Notes: generated from the sequence alone by a model not told the origin. DNA of 64,000 nt from Microbacterium sediminis (GCF_004564075.1 NZ_CP038256.1:434001-498000), one strand, 5' to 3'; shown: positions 41,046-50,672, counted from the first letter of the stretch. Program-made: numbers and translations.

Positions 41046-41066
41046 CACTGTGTTGAGACAGTAGAC

Positions 41067-41094
41067 AAGGCCTGGTTCTTCGGAACCGGGCCTT
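41067..41094 (+). terminator. Terminator of tRNA-Arg
   Basis: AAGGCCTGGTTC and GAACCGGGCCTT form a 12-bp stem with one G-T pair around a TTCG tetraloop. Confidence 0.88.
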
Positions 41095-41230
41095 CGTCGT
41101 TTCCGGGGGTCTGTGGCGCCCTGCCCGAGCCGAGGGAGATCGCGCGGGAATCGACCGGATGTGCCGGATCGCCCTCGCCTCGGACGGATCCCCTCGGCTC
41201 GGGCCGCGTCGCGTCGGCGCGCCCACGCGG

Positions 41231-41662
41231 TCAGAGCGCGTCGCGGAGCTTCTGCGTGAGCGCCTTGAGCGTCGCGAGCTCGTCGTCGTCGAGCGCCTGC
41301 ATCCGCTCGACGATGTGCTTGCCGTGCTGGGCCGCGATCGCGCGGAAGGCGCGCTTGCCGGCCTCCGTGGCGGTCACGAGCGAGCCGCGGCCGTCCTCGG
41401 GATCGGCGCACTTGGTGAGCAGGCCGCGCGAGACCATCCGGTCCACCAGGCGCGACACGCTCGGCTGGCTGATGAGCATATTGGCCGTGACGTCGCGCAG
41501 CCGCGCGGTGTGACGCGGGGCACGCGTCACCGTGAGCAGCACGTCGTACTCCGGCTGGCTGAGGTCCGTGTCGTCGAAGTCGCCCGAGATGCGCTCGAAG
41601 ATCTCGTGCTGCGCGCGGAAGAGGTTCTCCCACGCCTCCACGGCGAGCCTGCGATCGACCAT
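41231..41662 (-). CDS. MarR-family transcriptional regulator
   Basis: A 143-residue protein with the MarR winged helix LSQPEYDVLLTVTRAPRHTARLRDVTANMLISQPSVSRLVDRMVSRGLLTKCADPEDGRGSLVTATEAG shortened here to its sense: a recognition helix SQPSVSRLVDRM and wing DPEDGRGS. Divergent from the DUF2207 gene over a 58-bp gap, so it may control that gene or itself. Ligand unknown. Confidence 0.88.
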   Translation of the reverse strand: MVDRRLAVEAWENLFRAQHEIFERISGDFDDTDLSQPEYDVLLTVTRAPRHTARLRDVTANMLISQPSVSRLVDRMVSRGLLTKCADPEDGRGSLVTATEAGKRAFRAIAAQHGKHIVERMQALDDDELATLKALTQKLRDAL

Positions 41663-41720
41663 GTATTCAACTGTATCGAGATCGCGACGCCCGGAAACCC
41701 CGCGCCGGTATCGTGTCGGC

Positions 41721-43541
41721 GTGAGCCGCATCGGGGGAGTGTTTCGCAGGATCGGCGCCGGGATAGGGCTCGGGGCGGCGATCGCGCTGTCCCTGGCGCT
41801 GCCGGCGGGGGCGGCCGAGCCGGCGGGAACGGCCGCGGCGGCGCCCGGCATCGTGCGCGCCGATGTGGAGGACTTCACCTTCTCGAGCGTGCACGTGGAC
41901 TACCTGCTCTCGCGCGATGACGAGGGCGTGGGCACCGCGACGGTGACCGAGACGTTCGTCGCGGACTTCCCTCCCGCGCAGAACCGCGGCATGGTGCGCG
42001 GCATCCCGACCGGCTACCTCGGCGCGCCCACGAACCCCGAGGTGATCTCGGTCACCGACGAGGACGGCGATCCCCGCCCGTACGAGACCGACACCGAGGA
42101 CGGCCTGCTGCGCGTGACGTCCGCGGTGCCGGAGGGGGAGTACGCGGAGGGATCGCAGACCTACGTGTTCACCTACCGGGTGGACAACGTCGCGCGCGCC
42201 ATGGACAACGGCGTCGACGAGTTCTTCTGGGACGTCTTCACCACCGATGCACCGCAGCCGGTCGGATCGTTCACGGCGCGCATTGAGGTGGATCCCGAGC
42301 TCGCCGACGCGCTCACCGGCGACGCCGCCTGCTACGTGGGCGGTGCCGGCAGCGAGGACCGCTGCGACATGCCGCGTGCGGGTGCGGCGTTCGAGACGGC
42401 GCCGGTGGCGCTCGATCCGCACGAGGGCGTCACGGTGGCGATCGGGTTCGAGCCGGGCACCTTCACGAGCTTCGACGCGTCGTTCCTCGCCTCGCCGTGG
42501 GGCTGGGCGCAGTCGGCCGCCGCCGTGGGCGCCGTCGGCACGGCCGCGTGGGCGGGCGTCGTGCGCCGCCGCCGGTTGCGCGATGACCCCGGGCGGCCCA
42601 CGATCATCGCCGAGTACGAGCCGCCGGCCGGCGTGGACGCGCTCACCGCCGCCGTGCTGCTCGGCAAGTCGGGCCGGGCGATCCCCGCCGAGATCCTCGA
42701 GCAGGCGGTGGGCGGCTCGCTGCGCATCGTCGAGGAGCGCGGCCTGCTGCGCCCGAAGCTCGCGGCCGAGCTGGTCGATCCCGGCAGGGCCGACGAGAAC
42801 GGGCTGCGGGTGCTGAAGGGCCTGTTCGGCAAGGATCTGCCGATCGGCAAGACGTTCACCTTCGGCAAGTCGAGCTCGCGCTTCGCCCGTGCGGCGCAGA
42901 AGCTGATCGAGCGTACGGGCGCGCAGATCACGCGGGAGTGGAAGCGGCGCGTGCCCGCGGGGGTGGTGCTCGTCCCGGCCGTGCTCGGGCTGATTCTCGG
43001 CGGGGCGACCTTCGCGTTCGGGATCGTGGCGATGATCCAGTTCGTCACGTGGTTCCCGACGGTGCCGCTGATCGCCCTGGGCTTCGCGCTGATCTTCGTG
43101 ACGATCATCCTCGTGACGCGCCGACCGCTGAACGCCACCGGCGCCGAGGTGCGCGATCACCTCAGGGGGCTCGAGGAGTTCATCGGCTGGGCCGAGGAGG
43201 ACCGGATCCGCATGCTGCAGTCGCCCGAGGGCGCCGAGCGTGCCCCGGTCGACACGACGTCGCCGCAGCAGATGCTCGTGCTCTACGAGCGGCTGCTGCC
43301 GTTCGCCGTGGTGTTCGGGCAGGAGAAGGACTGGGCCGAGCGCCTGGCGGTGATGTACGGCTCGGACTCGCCCACGTGGTGGGCCGGCTCGGGGGCCTTC
43401 AACGCGGCGGCGTTCTCGAGCGGGATGGGCAGCCTCACCGCGAGCGCCGCGTCGAGCAGCACGGCGAGCAGCTCCGGCGGCTCCACGGGCGGCGGCTCGG
43501 TGGGCGGCGGGGGCGGCGGCGGATCCGTCGGCGGGGTGTGA
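41721..43541 (+). CDS. DUF2207-domain membrane protein
   Basis: A 606-residue exported and membrane-bound protein. A signal peptide ends near GAAEP (residue 32). The extracytoplasmic DUF2207 domain (VDYLLSRDDEGVGTATVTETFV..., NRGMVRGIP) follows, then a TM helix near residue 260, a cytoplasmic part, two more TM helices (residues about 415-465), and a Gly/Ser-rich C-terminus (GGGSVGGGGGGGSVGG). Function is unknown in this common actinobacterial family. The GTG start lies 58 bp from the divergent marR gene. Confidence 0.82.
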   Translation: MSRIGGVFRRIGAGIGLGAAIALSLALPAGAAEPAGTAAAAPGIVRADVEDFTFSSVHVDYLLSRDDEGVGTATVTETFVADFPPAQNRGMVRGIPTGYLGAPTNPEVISVTDEDGDPRPYETDTEDGLLRVTSAVPEGEYAEGSQTYVFTYRVDNVARAMDNGVDEFFWDVFTTDAPQPVGSFTARIEVDPELADALTGDAACYVGGAGSEDRCDMPRAGAAFETAPVALDPHEGVTVAIGFEPGTFTSFDASFLASPWGWAQSAAAVGAVGTAAWAGVVRRRRLRDDPGRPTIIAEYEPPAGVDALTAAVLLGKSGRAIPAEILEQAVGGSLRIVEERGLLRPKLAAELVDPGRADENGLRVLKGLFGKDLPIGKTFTFGKSSSRFARAAQKLIERTGAQITREWKRRVPAGVVLVPAVLGLILGGATFAFGIVAMIQFVTWFPTVPLIALGFALIFVTIILVTRRPLNATGAEVRDHLRGLEEFIGWAEEDRIRMLQSPEGAERAPVDTTSPQQMLVLYERLLPFAVVFGQEKDWAERLAVMYGSDSPTWWAGSGAFNAAAFSSGMGSLTASAASSSTASSSGGSTGGGSVGGGGGGGSVGGV

Positions 43542-43559
43542 GCGCCCCGGAAGACGCAG

Positions 43560-43594
43560 AAGGGGCCGGTCGGTGAGGATCCGACCGGCCCCTT
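43560..43594 (+). terminator. Terminator after DUF2207 gene
   Basis: AAGGGGCCGGTCGG pairs perfectly with CCGACCGGCCCCTT around a 7-nt loop. Confidence 0.9.
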
Positions 43595-43670
43595 GTCCCT
43601 TGCACCAAGAGTGTCCTGCAATCACATGCGGTCACCGCCACAGCAAAACGGCTTCCGTACGCAGGACTCT

Positions 43671-43686
43671 ATAACGGATCAGTAAC
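43671..43686. promoter_or_regulatory. MtrA-like direct repeat
   Basis: ATAAC and GTAAC are separated by 6 nt (11-bp period), the same arrangement as two sites at 57639-57723. It lies between the DUF2207 terminator and the epimerase gene, about 140 bp before the latter. Confidence 0.45.
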
Positions 43687-43821
43687 GGGGCCAAGCCTCG
43701 GCGTTACTTTTCTGTGACATTCACCGGATGTTCATCAACGACGGTCGGATCGGCACGATCCTGGTCGCAACGGACCCGGCTGCGCGACCGCTCGGCCGCG
43801 AGAACGACGATCGGACGGCGC

Positions 43822-44844
43822 ATGGCGGACACGATCCTGGTGACGGGCATCACGGGCTACATCGGCGGGTACGTGGCGGCCGAGGCGCTGCGCCGCGGGT
43901 GGCGCGTGCGCGGCAGCCTGCGCGATCGGGCGCGCGCGGACGAGGTGCGCGAAGCCATCCGCGCCGCGGGGCAAGACCCCTCGGGGGTCGAGCTGGTGGA
44001 GCTCGACCTGCTGCGCGACGACGGCTGGGAGGGCGCGGTCGACGGGTGTCGCTTCGTGCTGCACGTCGCCTCCCCGTTCCTCACCCAGCGCCCCGCTCAC
44101 GCCGACGACCTCATTGCGCCGGCCGTGGAGGGCACCCGGCGCGCGGTCACGACCGCCCTGCGGGCCGGTGCGGAGCGGGTGGTGGTGACGTCGTCGGTCG
44201 CGGCCGTCCAGCAGGGGCACCGCGTGGCGGGGCGCCCCTACGGGCCCGAGGACTGGACCGACACGGCGTCTCGCGAGGTCACGGTGTACGCGCGCTCCAA
44301 GACCCTCGCCGAGCGCGAGGCCTGGTCGATCGCCGACCGACTCGACGCGCGCGGCCGGCTGGCGGTGATCAACCCCGGCACCGTGCTCGGCCCGCTCCTG
44401 ACGGACGACAAGGGCACCTCGGTCGACGTGCTCGCCCGGCTGCTGTCGGGGGCGATGCCCGTGGTGCCCGATCTGCACCTGCCGTGGGTCGACGTGCGCG
44501 ACATCGCCGAGGCCCATGTCGCCGCCCTGACGAGCCCCGTCGCCGCGGGGCGCCGCACGATCGTCGCCAGCGACTCGCTCTCGCTCATCGAGATCGCCCG
44601 GATCGTGCGCGAGCGCGTGCCCGAGGCGACCGCGGCCCTGCCCTCCCGGTCGCTGCGAGGTGCGGCGCTGCGCCTGGCCTCGCTCGTGGTGCGCGATCTG
44701 CGGGACAACCGGCCGTTCCTCGCCACCCCGCGGCGTTTCGATCAGTCGGGCGCCGAGGCGCTCCTCGGGCACCCGCTCCGGCCCATCCCGGAGGCCGTGG
44801 AGGACACCGTGCGCAGCCTTCTCGACCGCGGGCTCCTGGCCTGA
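43822..44844 (+). CDS. NAD(P)-dependent epimerase/reductase (extended SDR)
   Basis: A 340-residue extended short-chain dehydrogenase. GITGYIGGYVA near the N-terminus is the cofactor motif, VVTSSVAAV holds the catalytic Ser/Thr region and VYARSKTLAE the YxxxK motif. The PGTVLGP segment resembles dihydroflavonol-reductase/cinnamoyl-CoA-reductase-like enzymes. Substrate unknown. Confidence 0.85.
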   Translation: MADTILVTGITGYIGGYVAAEALRRGWRVRGSLRDRARADEVREAIRAAGQDPSGVELVELDLLRDDGWEGAVDGCRFVLHVASPFLTQRPAHADDLIAPAVEGTRRAVTTALRAGAERVVVTSSVAAVQQGHRVAGRPYGPEDWTDTASREVTVYARSKTLAEREAWSIADRLDARGRLAVINPGTVLGPLLTDDKGTSVDVLARLLSGAMPVVPDLHLPWVDVRDIAEAHVAALTSPVAAGRRTIVASDSLSLIEIARIVRERVPEATAALPSRSLRGAALRLASLVVRDLRDNRPFLATPRRFDQSGAEALLGHPLRPIPEAVEDTVRSLLDRGLLA

Positions 44845-44920
44845 GCGGCGGCGCTAGCGCATCCGCGCGCGGCGCGAAAGGGGGTTCCGGGCTCCCCACG
44901 GCCGCGGCAGCATCGGGCCG

Positions 44921-45886
44921 ATGGTGTTCATCGGATTCCACGCATCCCACGAGCAGCTGCCCCCGAGCGCGCTGCTCGACGACGTCTGCCGGGCCGAGGA
45001 GGCCGGGTTCGACGGCGCCATGTGCTCCGACCACCTCGCGCCGTGGAGCCCGCGGCAGGGTGAGTCGGGGTTCGCCTGGAGCTGGCTCGGCGCCGCGCTC
45101 GCGCGCACGCGCTTCCCGATCGGCGTCGTGACGGCGCCGGGGCAGCGGTACCACCCCGTGATCGTCGCGCAGGCGGCGGCCACACTGGCCGAGATGTTCC
45201 CCGGGCGGTTCTGGGCGGCCCTCGGCAGCGGCGAGGCCATGAACGAGCACGTCACCGGCGACCCGTGGCCGACCAAGGACGAGCGCAACGCCCGGCTCCT
45301 CGAGAGCGCCGCCGTGATGCGGCGGCTGCTCGCGGGAGAGGAGGTCAGCCACGACGGCCACGTCACCGTGCACCGGGCGCGCCTGTGGAGCCTGCCCAGC
45401 GTGGCCCCGTCGTTTCTCGCGGCCGCCGTGAGCGCCGAGACCGCCGGGTGGGCGGCGTCGTGGGCCGACGGCCTGGCCACCGTCGCGCAGGCGCCGGATG
45501 CGCTGCGCGGCGTCGTGGACGCCTATCGATCCGCCGGCGGACGGGGCCCGTGCGTGCTGCAGGTGCACGTGAGCTGGGCCGACAGCGACGAGGAGGCGAT
45601 GGCGATCGCCCGAGACCAGTGGCGGCACGGTGTGATCACCCCGCCGCGCACGTGGGACATCGAGCAGCCGGAGGAGTTCGACGGGGCCGCGGGCCAGGTC
45701 GATGACGAGGCGCTGCGCGGCGCCGTGATCGTGGCGCACGACCCCGACGACCTGGCCGAGCGGGTCGGCGAGCTCGCCGCCATCGGCTTCGATCGGGTGT
45801 ACCTGCACCACGTCGGCCAGGAGCAGTCCGGGTTCCTGGCCGCAGCCGAGACCGCGATCCTGCCGCGACTGAGGGAGCGCACATGA
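44921..45886 (+). CDS. LLM-class flavin oxidoreductase (TIGR03885-like)
   Basis: A 321-residue TIM-barrel protein of the luciferase-like monooxygenase superfamily: GFHASHEQLPPSALLDDVCRAEEAGFDG..., HLAPWSPRQGESGFAWSWLG, FPIGVVTAPGQRYHP. It is close in layout to F420-dependent glucose-6-phosphate dehydrogenase-like proteins, but the TIGR03885 subgroup is thought to use flavin rather than F420. Its stop overlaps the GH13 gene by 4 bp. Confidence 0.82.
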   Translation: MVFIGFHASHEQLPPSALLDDVCRAEEAGFDGAMCSDHLAPWSPRQGESGFAWSWLGAALARTRFPIGVVTAPGQRYHPVIVAQAAATLAEMFPGRFWAALGSGEAMNEHVTGDPWPTKDERNARLLESAAVMRRLLAGEEVSHDGHVTVHRARLWSLPSVAPSFLAAAVSAETAGWAASWADGLATVAQAPDALRGVVDAYRSAGGRGPCVLQVHVSWADSDEEAMAIARDQWRHGVITPPRTWDIEQPEEFDGAAGQVDDEALRGAVIVAHDPDDLAERVGELAAIGFDRVYLHHVGQEQSGFLAAAETAILPRLRERT

Positions 45887-47550
45887 GGGTCACCGACACG
45901 AGCGATCTGTGGTGGAAGTCCGCCGTCATCTACTGCCTCGACGTGAAGAAGTTCCTCGACTCCGACGGCGACGGGGTGGGCGATCTGCAGGGCCTGGCCA
46001 CGCGCATCGACTACCTCGCGCAGATCGGGGTGACGTGCCTGTGGCTGATGCCGTTCTACCCCTCGCCGGGCAAGGACGACGGGTACGACGTCACCGACTT
46101 CTACGGCGTCGATCCCCGGCTCGGCACCCACGGCGACTTCGTCGAGGTGGTCCGCACGGCGAAGGATCGCGGCATGCGGGTGATCGTCGACCTCGTGATC
46201 AACCACACCTCCGACCGCCACCCGTGGTTCGTCGAGGCGAAGCGGAGCGTGGACTCGCCCTACCGCGACTTCTACGTGTGGCGCGACGATCCGCCGCCGA
46301 AGAACCAGCAGAACACCGTGTTCCCGGGCGAGGCCGACGGGGTGTGGACGAAGGACGAGAAGTCCGGCCAGTGGTACCTGCACAGCTTCTACGAGCACCA
46401 GCCCGATCTGAACGTCGCCAACCCTCGGGTGCGCGACGAGATCGCCAAGACCGTCGGCTTCTGGCTGCAGCTGGGGGTGTCGGGGTTCCGCGTGGACGCC
46501 GTGCCGTTCCTGCTCGAGGTGCCGGAGGGCGCCGAGATGGCCAACCCGCACGACTTCCTCCGCGACATCCGTCGCTTCCTGCAGCGGCGCTCGAGCGAGG
46601 CCATGCTGCTCGGCGAGGTCAACCTGCCGTACGAGCAGCAGGTGCTGTACTTCGGCGCCAACGACGACGGCCAGGAGCTGTCGATGCAGTTCGACTTCGT
46701 GGCGATGCAGCGCCTGTACCTGTCGCTCGTGCGCGGCGATCCCGCGCCGCTGATCTCGGCGCTCACCGCCCGACCGGAGCTGCCCGTCGAGGTGCAGTGG
46801 GCCAACTTCCTGCGCAACCACGACGAGCTCACGCTCGACCAGCTCAGCGAGCAGGAGCGGCAGGAGGTGTTCGAGGCGCTCGCCCCCGACGAGCGCCAGC
46901 GCGTGTACGGCCGCGGCATCGTGCGCCGGCTGCCGCCGATGCTCAACGGCGACCCGCGCCGGATCCGCATGGCCTACAGCCTGCTGTTCACCCTGCCCGG
47001 CACGCCCGTGCTCTTCTACGGCGAGGAGATCGGCATGGGCGAGAACGCCGAGATCGGCGGGCGGGCGGCGGTGCGCACGCCCATGCAGTGGTCCGGCGAG
47101 CCGGGCGGCGGGTTCTCCGGTGCGCCCCGGCGGCGCCTGGCCTCGCGCCCGCCCAGCGACGGCTACGCCCCCGAGCACGTGAACGTGGCCGATCAGATCG
47201 AGGACCGCGGATCGCTGCTGCACTTCTTCCGCGACCTGATCTCGCGCTACCGCATCTCGCCCGAGCTCGGCTGGGGCCGGTTCGACCTCATCGAGCAGGA
47301 TGCGCCCGCGGTGATGGCGCACTCCCTGACCGCGGACGTGGGACGGATGATCGCGCTGCACAACTTCGGCGACTCTCCGGCCACCGTGCGCTTCCGGCTC
47401 GAGGGCGAACCCGAGGGCGTCTCGCTCGTCGACCTGCTCGGCGCCGAGCGTGTCGACGTGGGCGAGCAGCACGACGTCAGCCTCGAGCTGCCGGCCTACG
47501 GGTTCCGGTGGCTGCGGGTCTCGCGCCCGGGCGACGGGCGCCTCACCTAG
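45883..47550 (+). CDS. GH13 alpha-amylase family protein, trehalose-synthase-like
   Basis: A 555-residue GH13 enzyme. Catalytic residues are visible: nucleophile Asp in GFRVDAVPF, acid/base Glu in LLGEVNLPY, and Asp in FLRNHDEL; DLVINHTSDRHPWF is region I. The C-terminal beta domain ends in YGFRWLRV. TreS interconverts maltose and trehalose, but this protein lacks the maltokinase part and is shorter than typical TreS, so another alpha-glucosyl substrate is possible. Translational coupling to the LLM flavoprotein implies a joint function. Confidence 0.88.
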   Translation: MRVTDTSDLWWKSAVIYCLDVKKFLDSDGDGVGDLQGLATRIDYLAQIGVTCLWLMPFYPSPGKDDGYDVTDFYGVDPRLGTHGDFVEVVRTAKDRGMRVIVDLVINHTSDRHPWFVEAKRSVDSPYRDFYVWRDDPPPKNQQNTVFPGEADGVWTKDEKSGQWYLHSFYEHQPDLNVANPRVRDEIAKTVGFWLQLGVSGFRVDAVPFLLEVPEGAEMANPHDFLRDIRRFLQRRSSEAMLLGEVNLPYEQQVLYFGANDDGQELSMQFDFVAMQRLYLSLVRGDPAPLISALTARPELPVEVQWANFLRNHDELTLDQLSEQERQEVFEALAPDERQRVYGRGIVRRLPPMLNGDPRRIRMAYSLLFTLPGTPVLFYGEEIGMGENAEIGGRAAVRTPMQWSGEPGGGFSGAPRRRLASRPPSDGYAPEHVNVADQIEDRGSLLHFFRDLISRYRISPELGWGRFDLIEQDAPAVMAHSLTADVGRMIALHNFGDSPATVRFRLEGEPEGVSLVDLLGAERVDVGEQHDVSLELPAYGFRWLRVSRPGDGRLT

Positions 47551-47556
47551 CGACCC

Positions 47557-48138
47557 TCACGTGCTGCGGGCGCGAAGGTGCGCGCGCTCGCCCTGGCGCC
47601 CGAACAGCGAGATCACCTCGACGGCGCCGGGCCCGTCCGCGCCGAGGGAGTGGGGCACGCGGGTGTCGAACTCCGCCGCCTCGCCCGGCTCCATGACGAT
47701 GGTCCGCTCCCCGAGGGTCAGGCGCAGCCGGCCGCTGAGCACGTACAGCCACTCGTAGCCCTCGTGGGTCATCAGCCGCTCCGCGACCGGCTCGCGCCGC
47801 GGCGGGAAGATCACCTTGAACGCCTGCAGGCCGCCCGCGCGCCGGGTGAGCGGGATGTAGGTGGTGCCGTGGCGCACGACCGGCTTGATGTGCACGCGCG
47901 GGTCGCCCGTCTCCGGCGCGCCGACGAGCTCGTCGAGGGTGACCCCGTACTCGCGGGCCAGCGGCAGCAGCAGCTCGATCGTCGCCCGGCGCTGGCCGCT
48001 CTCCAGGCGCGACCACGTGCTCATGGACACCCCCGTGCGCTGCTCGAGCTCGGCGAGCGTGATGCGCCGCTGCGTGCGGATGGTGCGCAGGCGCCGGCCC
48101 ACCGCATCGGCCACGGCCTGGTCGTCGAGATCGGTCAT
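47557..48138 (-). CDS. XRE-cupin transcriptional regulator
   Basis: A 193-residue two-domain regulator. The helix-turn-helix is RRITLAELEQRTGVSMSTWSRLESGQRRA; the C-terminal cupin contains MTHEGYEWLYVLSGRLRLTLGE and VPHSLGADG. Divergent from the FAD oxidoreductase gene over 58 bp, it likely controls that gene in response to a small molecule bound by the cupin. Confidence 0.88.
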   Translation of the reverse strand: MTDLDDQAVADAVGRRLRTIRTQRRITLAELEQRTGVSMSTWSRLESGQRRATIELLLPLAREYGVTLDELVGAPETGDPRVHIKPVVRHGTTYIPLTRRAGGLQAFKVIFPPRREPVAERLMTHEGYEWLYVLSGRLRLTLGERTIVMEPGEAAEFDTRVPHSLGADGPGAVEVISLFGRQGERAHLRARST

Positions 48139-48196
48139 GTTGCGATCTTGGCAAACTTTCTTGGCGGTGTGGGTCGCGCGGGCCGATCCTCGACGC

Positions 48197-49135
48197 ATGA
48201 ACACCATCACGGATGTCGCGATCATCGGCGCCGGCCCCGCGGGGCTGCAGGCGGCCCTCACCCTCGGGCGGATGCATCGCTCGGTCGTCGTCCTCGACGC
48301 CGGCCGCTACCGCAACGACCGCGCCGACGCGATGCACAACCTCATCGGCCACGACGGGCAGACACCCGCCGCCTTCCGCGCCGCCGCCCGCGCCGAGCTC
48401 GCGCGGTACGACAGCGTGAGGTTCGTGGCGGCCGAGGTGGGCGAGGTGACCGGCGCGGCCGGCGGCTTCCGACTGTCGACCGGCGAGGGCGATCACGTCG
48501 CGTCGCGCGTGATCCTGGCCACGGGCATGCGCGACACGCTTCCGGACATCCCCGGGATCGAGGCGGCGTTCGGCTCGTCGGTCGCGCACTGCCCGTTCTG
48601 CCACGGGCACGAGTTCGCCGGCCGGTCGGTGGCGCTCATCGGCCCCGGCCCGTTCCTCGAGCACATGAGCGCGCTCATGGCGCCCATCGCCTCGGCGCTC
48701 GTGGCGTTCCCGCGCGGCGGCGCGCTCGACGAGGGCGCCGCGCGGCGCCTGGCGCTGCGGGGCACCGAGATCGAGCCGGCGCCGGTGCTGTCGGCCCGCG
48801 GCGACGCGGAGGGCATCGACCTCGCGCTCGAGGGCGGCGGATCGCGGCGCTTCGGCGGGGCACTCGTGCAGCTGGCCACCGAGCCGGCCGCCCCGCACGC
48901 CGCGCGGCTCGGCGTCGAGCGCTCCGAGCTGGGCGCCGTGCTCGTCGACCCGTTCGGGCGCTCGAGCGTGCCCGGGGTGTACGCGGCCGGTGACGTCGCG
49001 CAGCAGCGGTCGATGCCGGCGCCGATGTGGGCGGTCTGGAGCGCGATCGCGACCGGTGCCGCGGCGGCCACCGGCGCGCTGCAGGACATCGTGGCCGCCG
49101 AGGCCGCGGCGCTCGAGCGGGCGGTGCCCGCCTGA
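48197..49135 (+). CDS. Thioredoxin-reductase-like FAD oxidoreductase
   Basis: A 312-residue flavoprotein with GAGPAGLQAA (FAD), a redox motif HCPFCHGHEF (CxxC), GPGPFLEHM in the NAD(P)H site position and GVYAAGDVAQ near the end. The layout is that of bacterial thioredoxin reductase-like proteins of unknown acceptor. A divergent XRE-cupin regulator suggests inducible expression. Confidence 0.85.
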   Translation: MNTITDVAIIGAGPAGLQAALTLGRMHRSVVVLDAGRYRNDRADAMHNLIGHDGQTPAAFRAAARAELARYDSVRFVAAEVGEVTGAAGGFRLSTGEGDHVASRVILATGMRDTLPDIPGIEAAFGSSVAHCPFCHGHEFAGRSVALIGPGPFLEHMSALMAPIASALVAFPRGGALDEGAARRLALRGTEIEPAPVLSARGDAEGIDLALEGGGSRRFGGALVQLATEPAAPHAARLGVERSELGAVLVDPFGRSSVPGVYAAGDVAQQRSMPAPMWAVWSAIATGAAAATGALQDIVAAEAAALERAVPA

Positions 49136-49137
49136 GG

Positions 49138-49716
49138 TCAGCGCGCGCGGCGCCACCAGCGGCGCGGTCGCGGCTGCGGGGCCGCCGCGGCCCGGGCGGC
49201 GGCGCGGGCGCGGGCCTCGCGGCGCTCGCGCCACGCGGCCACCTCCGCCTCGACGTCGTGCTCGGGCGTGACCACCGGCGGGCCGCCGAGCAGCTGCAGG
49301 CGCGCCTCGCGCACCCGCAGGTTGAAGTCCTCGACGTACTCGCGCACCTCACGCTCGTGCGTGAGGGCGTCGATCCGCTCGGCGAACTCGGCGTGCTCTA
49401 CGCGCAGGGCCAGGGCGGGCGGGCCGAGCCCGCTCAGCTGCTCGCGCTCGATCTTGCGGCGGACCCACCAGTCCGGATCGTGACGTTCGCCCAGTCCCTC
49501 GAGCGGCTTGCCGGCGCCCGGCAGATCGTCGAACTCGCCGCGGCGGATCGCCTGCTGGATCGCCGACTCGACCACCGCCGCGCGCTCCTCGGCCGTGGAC
49601 CAGCGGGGACCGGCCGTGCGCTCCTCCGGCTCGATCACGCCGTCGCGCTCGAGGCGATAGCGCATCGCCGTGATGCGCGGGTCCTCCGGCTCCTGCGGCT
49701 CGCTGCGGGCGGGCAT
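49138..49716 (-). CDS. DUF1992 (DnaJ-homologue C28 domain) protein
   Basis: A 192-residue soluble protein containing the DUF1992 core VVESAIQQAIRRGEFDDLPGAGKPLEGLGERHDPDWWVRRKIEREQL (hallmark FDDLPGAGKPL) near residues 50-95 and an Arg/Ala-rich C-terminal tail. Function unknown. It is convergent with the FAD oxidoreductase gene with only 2 bp between stops. Confidence 0.88.
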   Translation of the reverse strand: MPARSEPQEPEDPRITAMRYRLERDGVIEPEERTAGPRWSTAEERAAVVESAIQQAIRRGEFDDLPGAGKPLEGLGERHDPDWWVRRKIEREQLSGLGPPALALRVEHAEFAERIDALTHEREVREYVEDFNLRVREARLQLLGGPPVVTPEHDVEAEVAAWRERREARARAAARAAAAPQPRPRRWWRRAR

Positions 49717-49736
49717 AGTGCAAACGTACGCCCTTG

Positions 49737-49801
49737 GTCTCGACTCCGCTCCGCCTCGTTCGACCCGTCTCGGCTCCCTGCGGTCGCTCGACGAGCCGTG
49801 A
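49737..49801. repeat. Dispersed repeat related to the 56-kb tandem repeat
   Basis: The stretch starting GTCTCGACTCCGCTCCGCC and ending CGACGAGCCGTGAT shares arms with the unit repeated at 56181-56619 (CTCGACTCCGC and CTCGTCGACC blocks). It lies between the DUF1992 gene and the aldo/keto reductase gene. Such elements resemble REP-type palindromic repeats. Confidence 0.65.
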
Positions 49802-49835
49802 TCCCTGGGCCGCGCGAGTGGCTACCCTCGGAGTC

Positions 49836-50672
49836 ATGGCACTCGACATCCCGCGGATCACACTGCACGACGGCACGCCCTTCGCCGAGGTCGGCCTCGG
49901 CACCTACAAGCTGACCGGCGACGACGGCATCGCCGCGATCAAGGCGGGCATCGAGGGCGGCTACCGCGTGCTCGACACGGCCGTGAACTACGGCAACGAG
50001 AGCGAGGTGGGCGAGGCGGTGCGCCGCAGCGGCGTCGACCGTGACGAGATCGTCGTGACCACGAAGGTCCCGGGCCGCCACCACGGCTATGACGAGGCGA
50101 TCGCCAGCGGCCGCGCGTCGAACGAGACCCTCGGCCTCGGGCACATCGATCTGCTGCTCATCCACTGGCCCAACCCGTCGGTCGACAAGTACGTCGACAC
50201 GTTCCGCGGCATGATCGCGCTGCGCGAGGAGGGCATCGTCCGGTCGGTGGGCGTGTCGAACTTCACGATCCCGATGCTCGAGCGCCTCGAGCGCGAGACC
50301 GGCGTGATCCCGTCGGTGAACCAGGTCGAGCTGCACCCGTACTTCCCGCAGGCCGAGCTGCGCGCCTTCCACGCGGAGAAGGGCATCCGCACCGAGAGCT
50401 GGAGCCCGCTGGCCCGCCGCACCGAGCTGCTGAGCGAGCCGGTGGTGCAGGAGATCGCAGCCGCGCACGGCGTCGGCCCCACGCAGGCCGTGATCCGCTG
50501 GCACGTGCAGCTCGGCGCCACGCCGATCCCCAAGTCGGCCGACCCCGCGCGCCAGCGCGAGAACGCCGACGTCTTCGGCTTCGAGCTGACCGCCGACGAG
50601 GTCGAGGCGCTGTCCTCCCTGGAGCGCGGCCGCATCTTCGACGCCGACCCGAACCACCACGAGGAGATGTGA
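49836..50672 (+). CDS. Aldo/keto reductase
   Basis: A 278-residue TIM-barrel NADPH reductase. The catalytic tetrad is visible: Asp in RVLDTAVNYGNE, Tyr in the same motif, Lys in VVTTKVPG and His in LLLIHWPNP. The C-terminal IPKSADPARQRENADVFGFELT is the cofactor-binding tail. It resembles 2,5-diketo-gluconate-reductase-type enzymes; the true substrate is unknown. Confidence 0.92.
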   Translation: MALDIPRITLHDGTPFAEVGLGTYKLTGDDGIAAIKAGIEGGYRVLDTAVNYGNESEVGEAVRRSGVDRDEIVVTTKVPGRHHGYDEAIASGRASNETLGLGHIDLLLIHWPNPSVDKYVDTFRGMIALREEGIVRSVGVSNFTIPMLERLERETGVIPSVNQVELHPYFPQAELRAFHAEKGIRTESWSPLARRTELLSEPVVQEIAAAHGVGPTQAVIRWHVQLGATPIPKSADPARQRENADVFGFELTADEVEALSSLERGRIFDADPNHHEEM

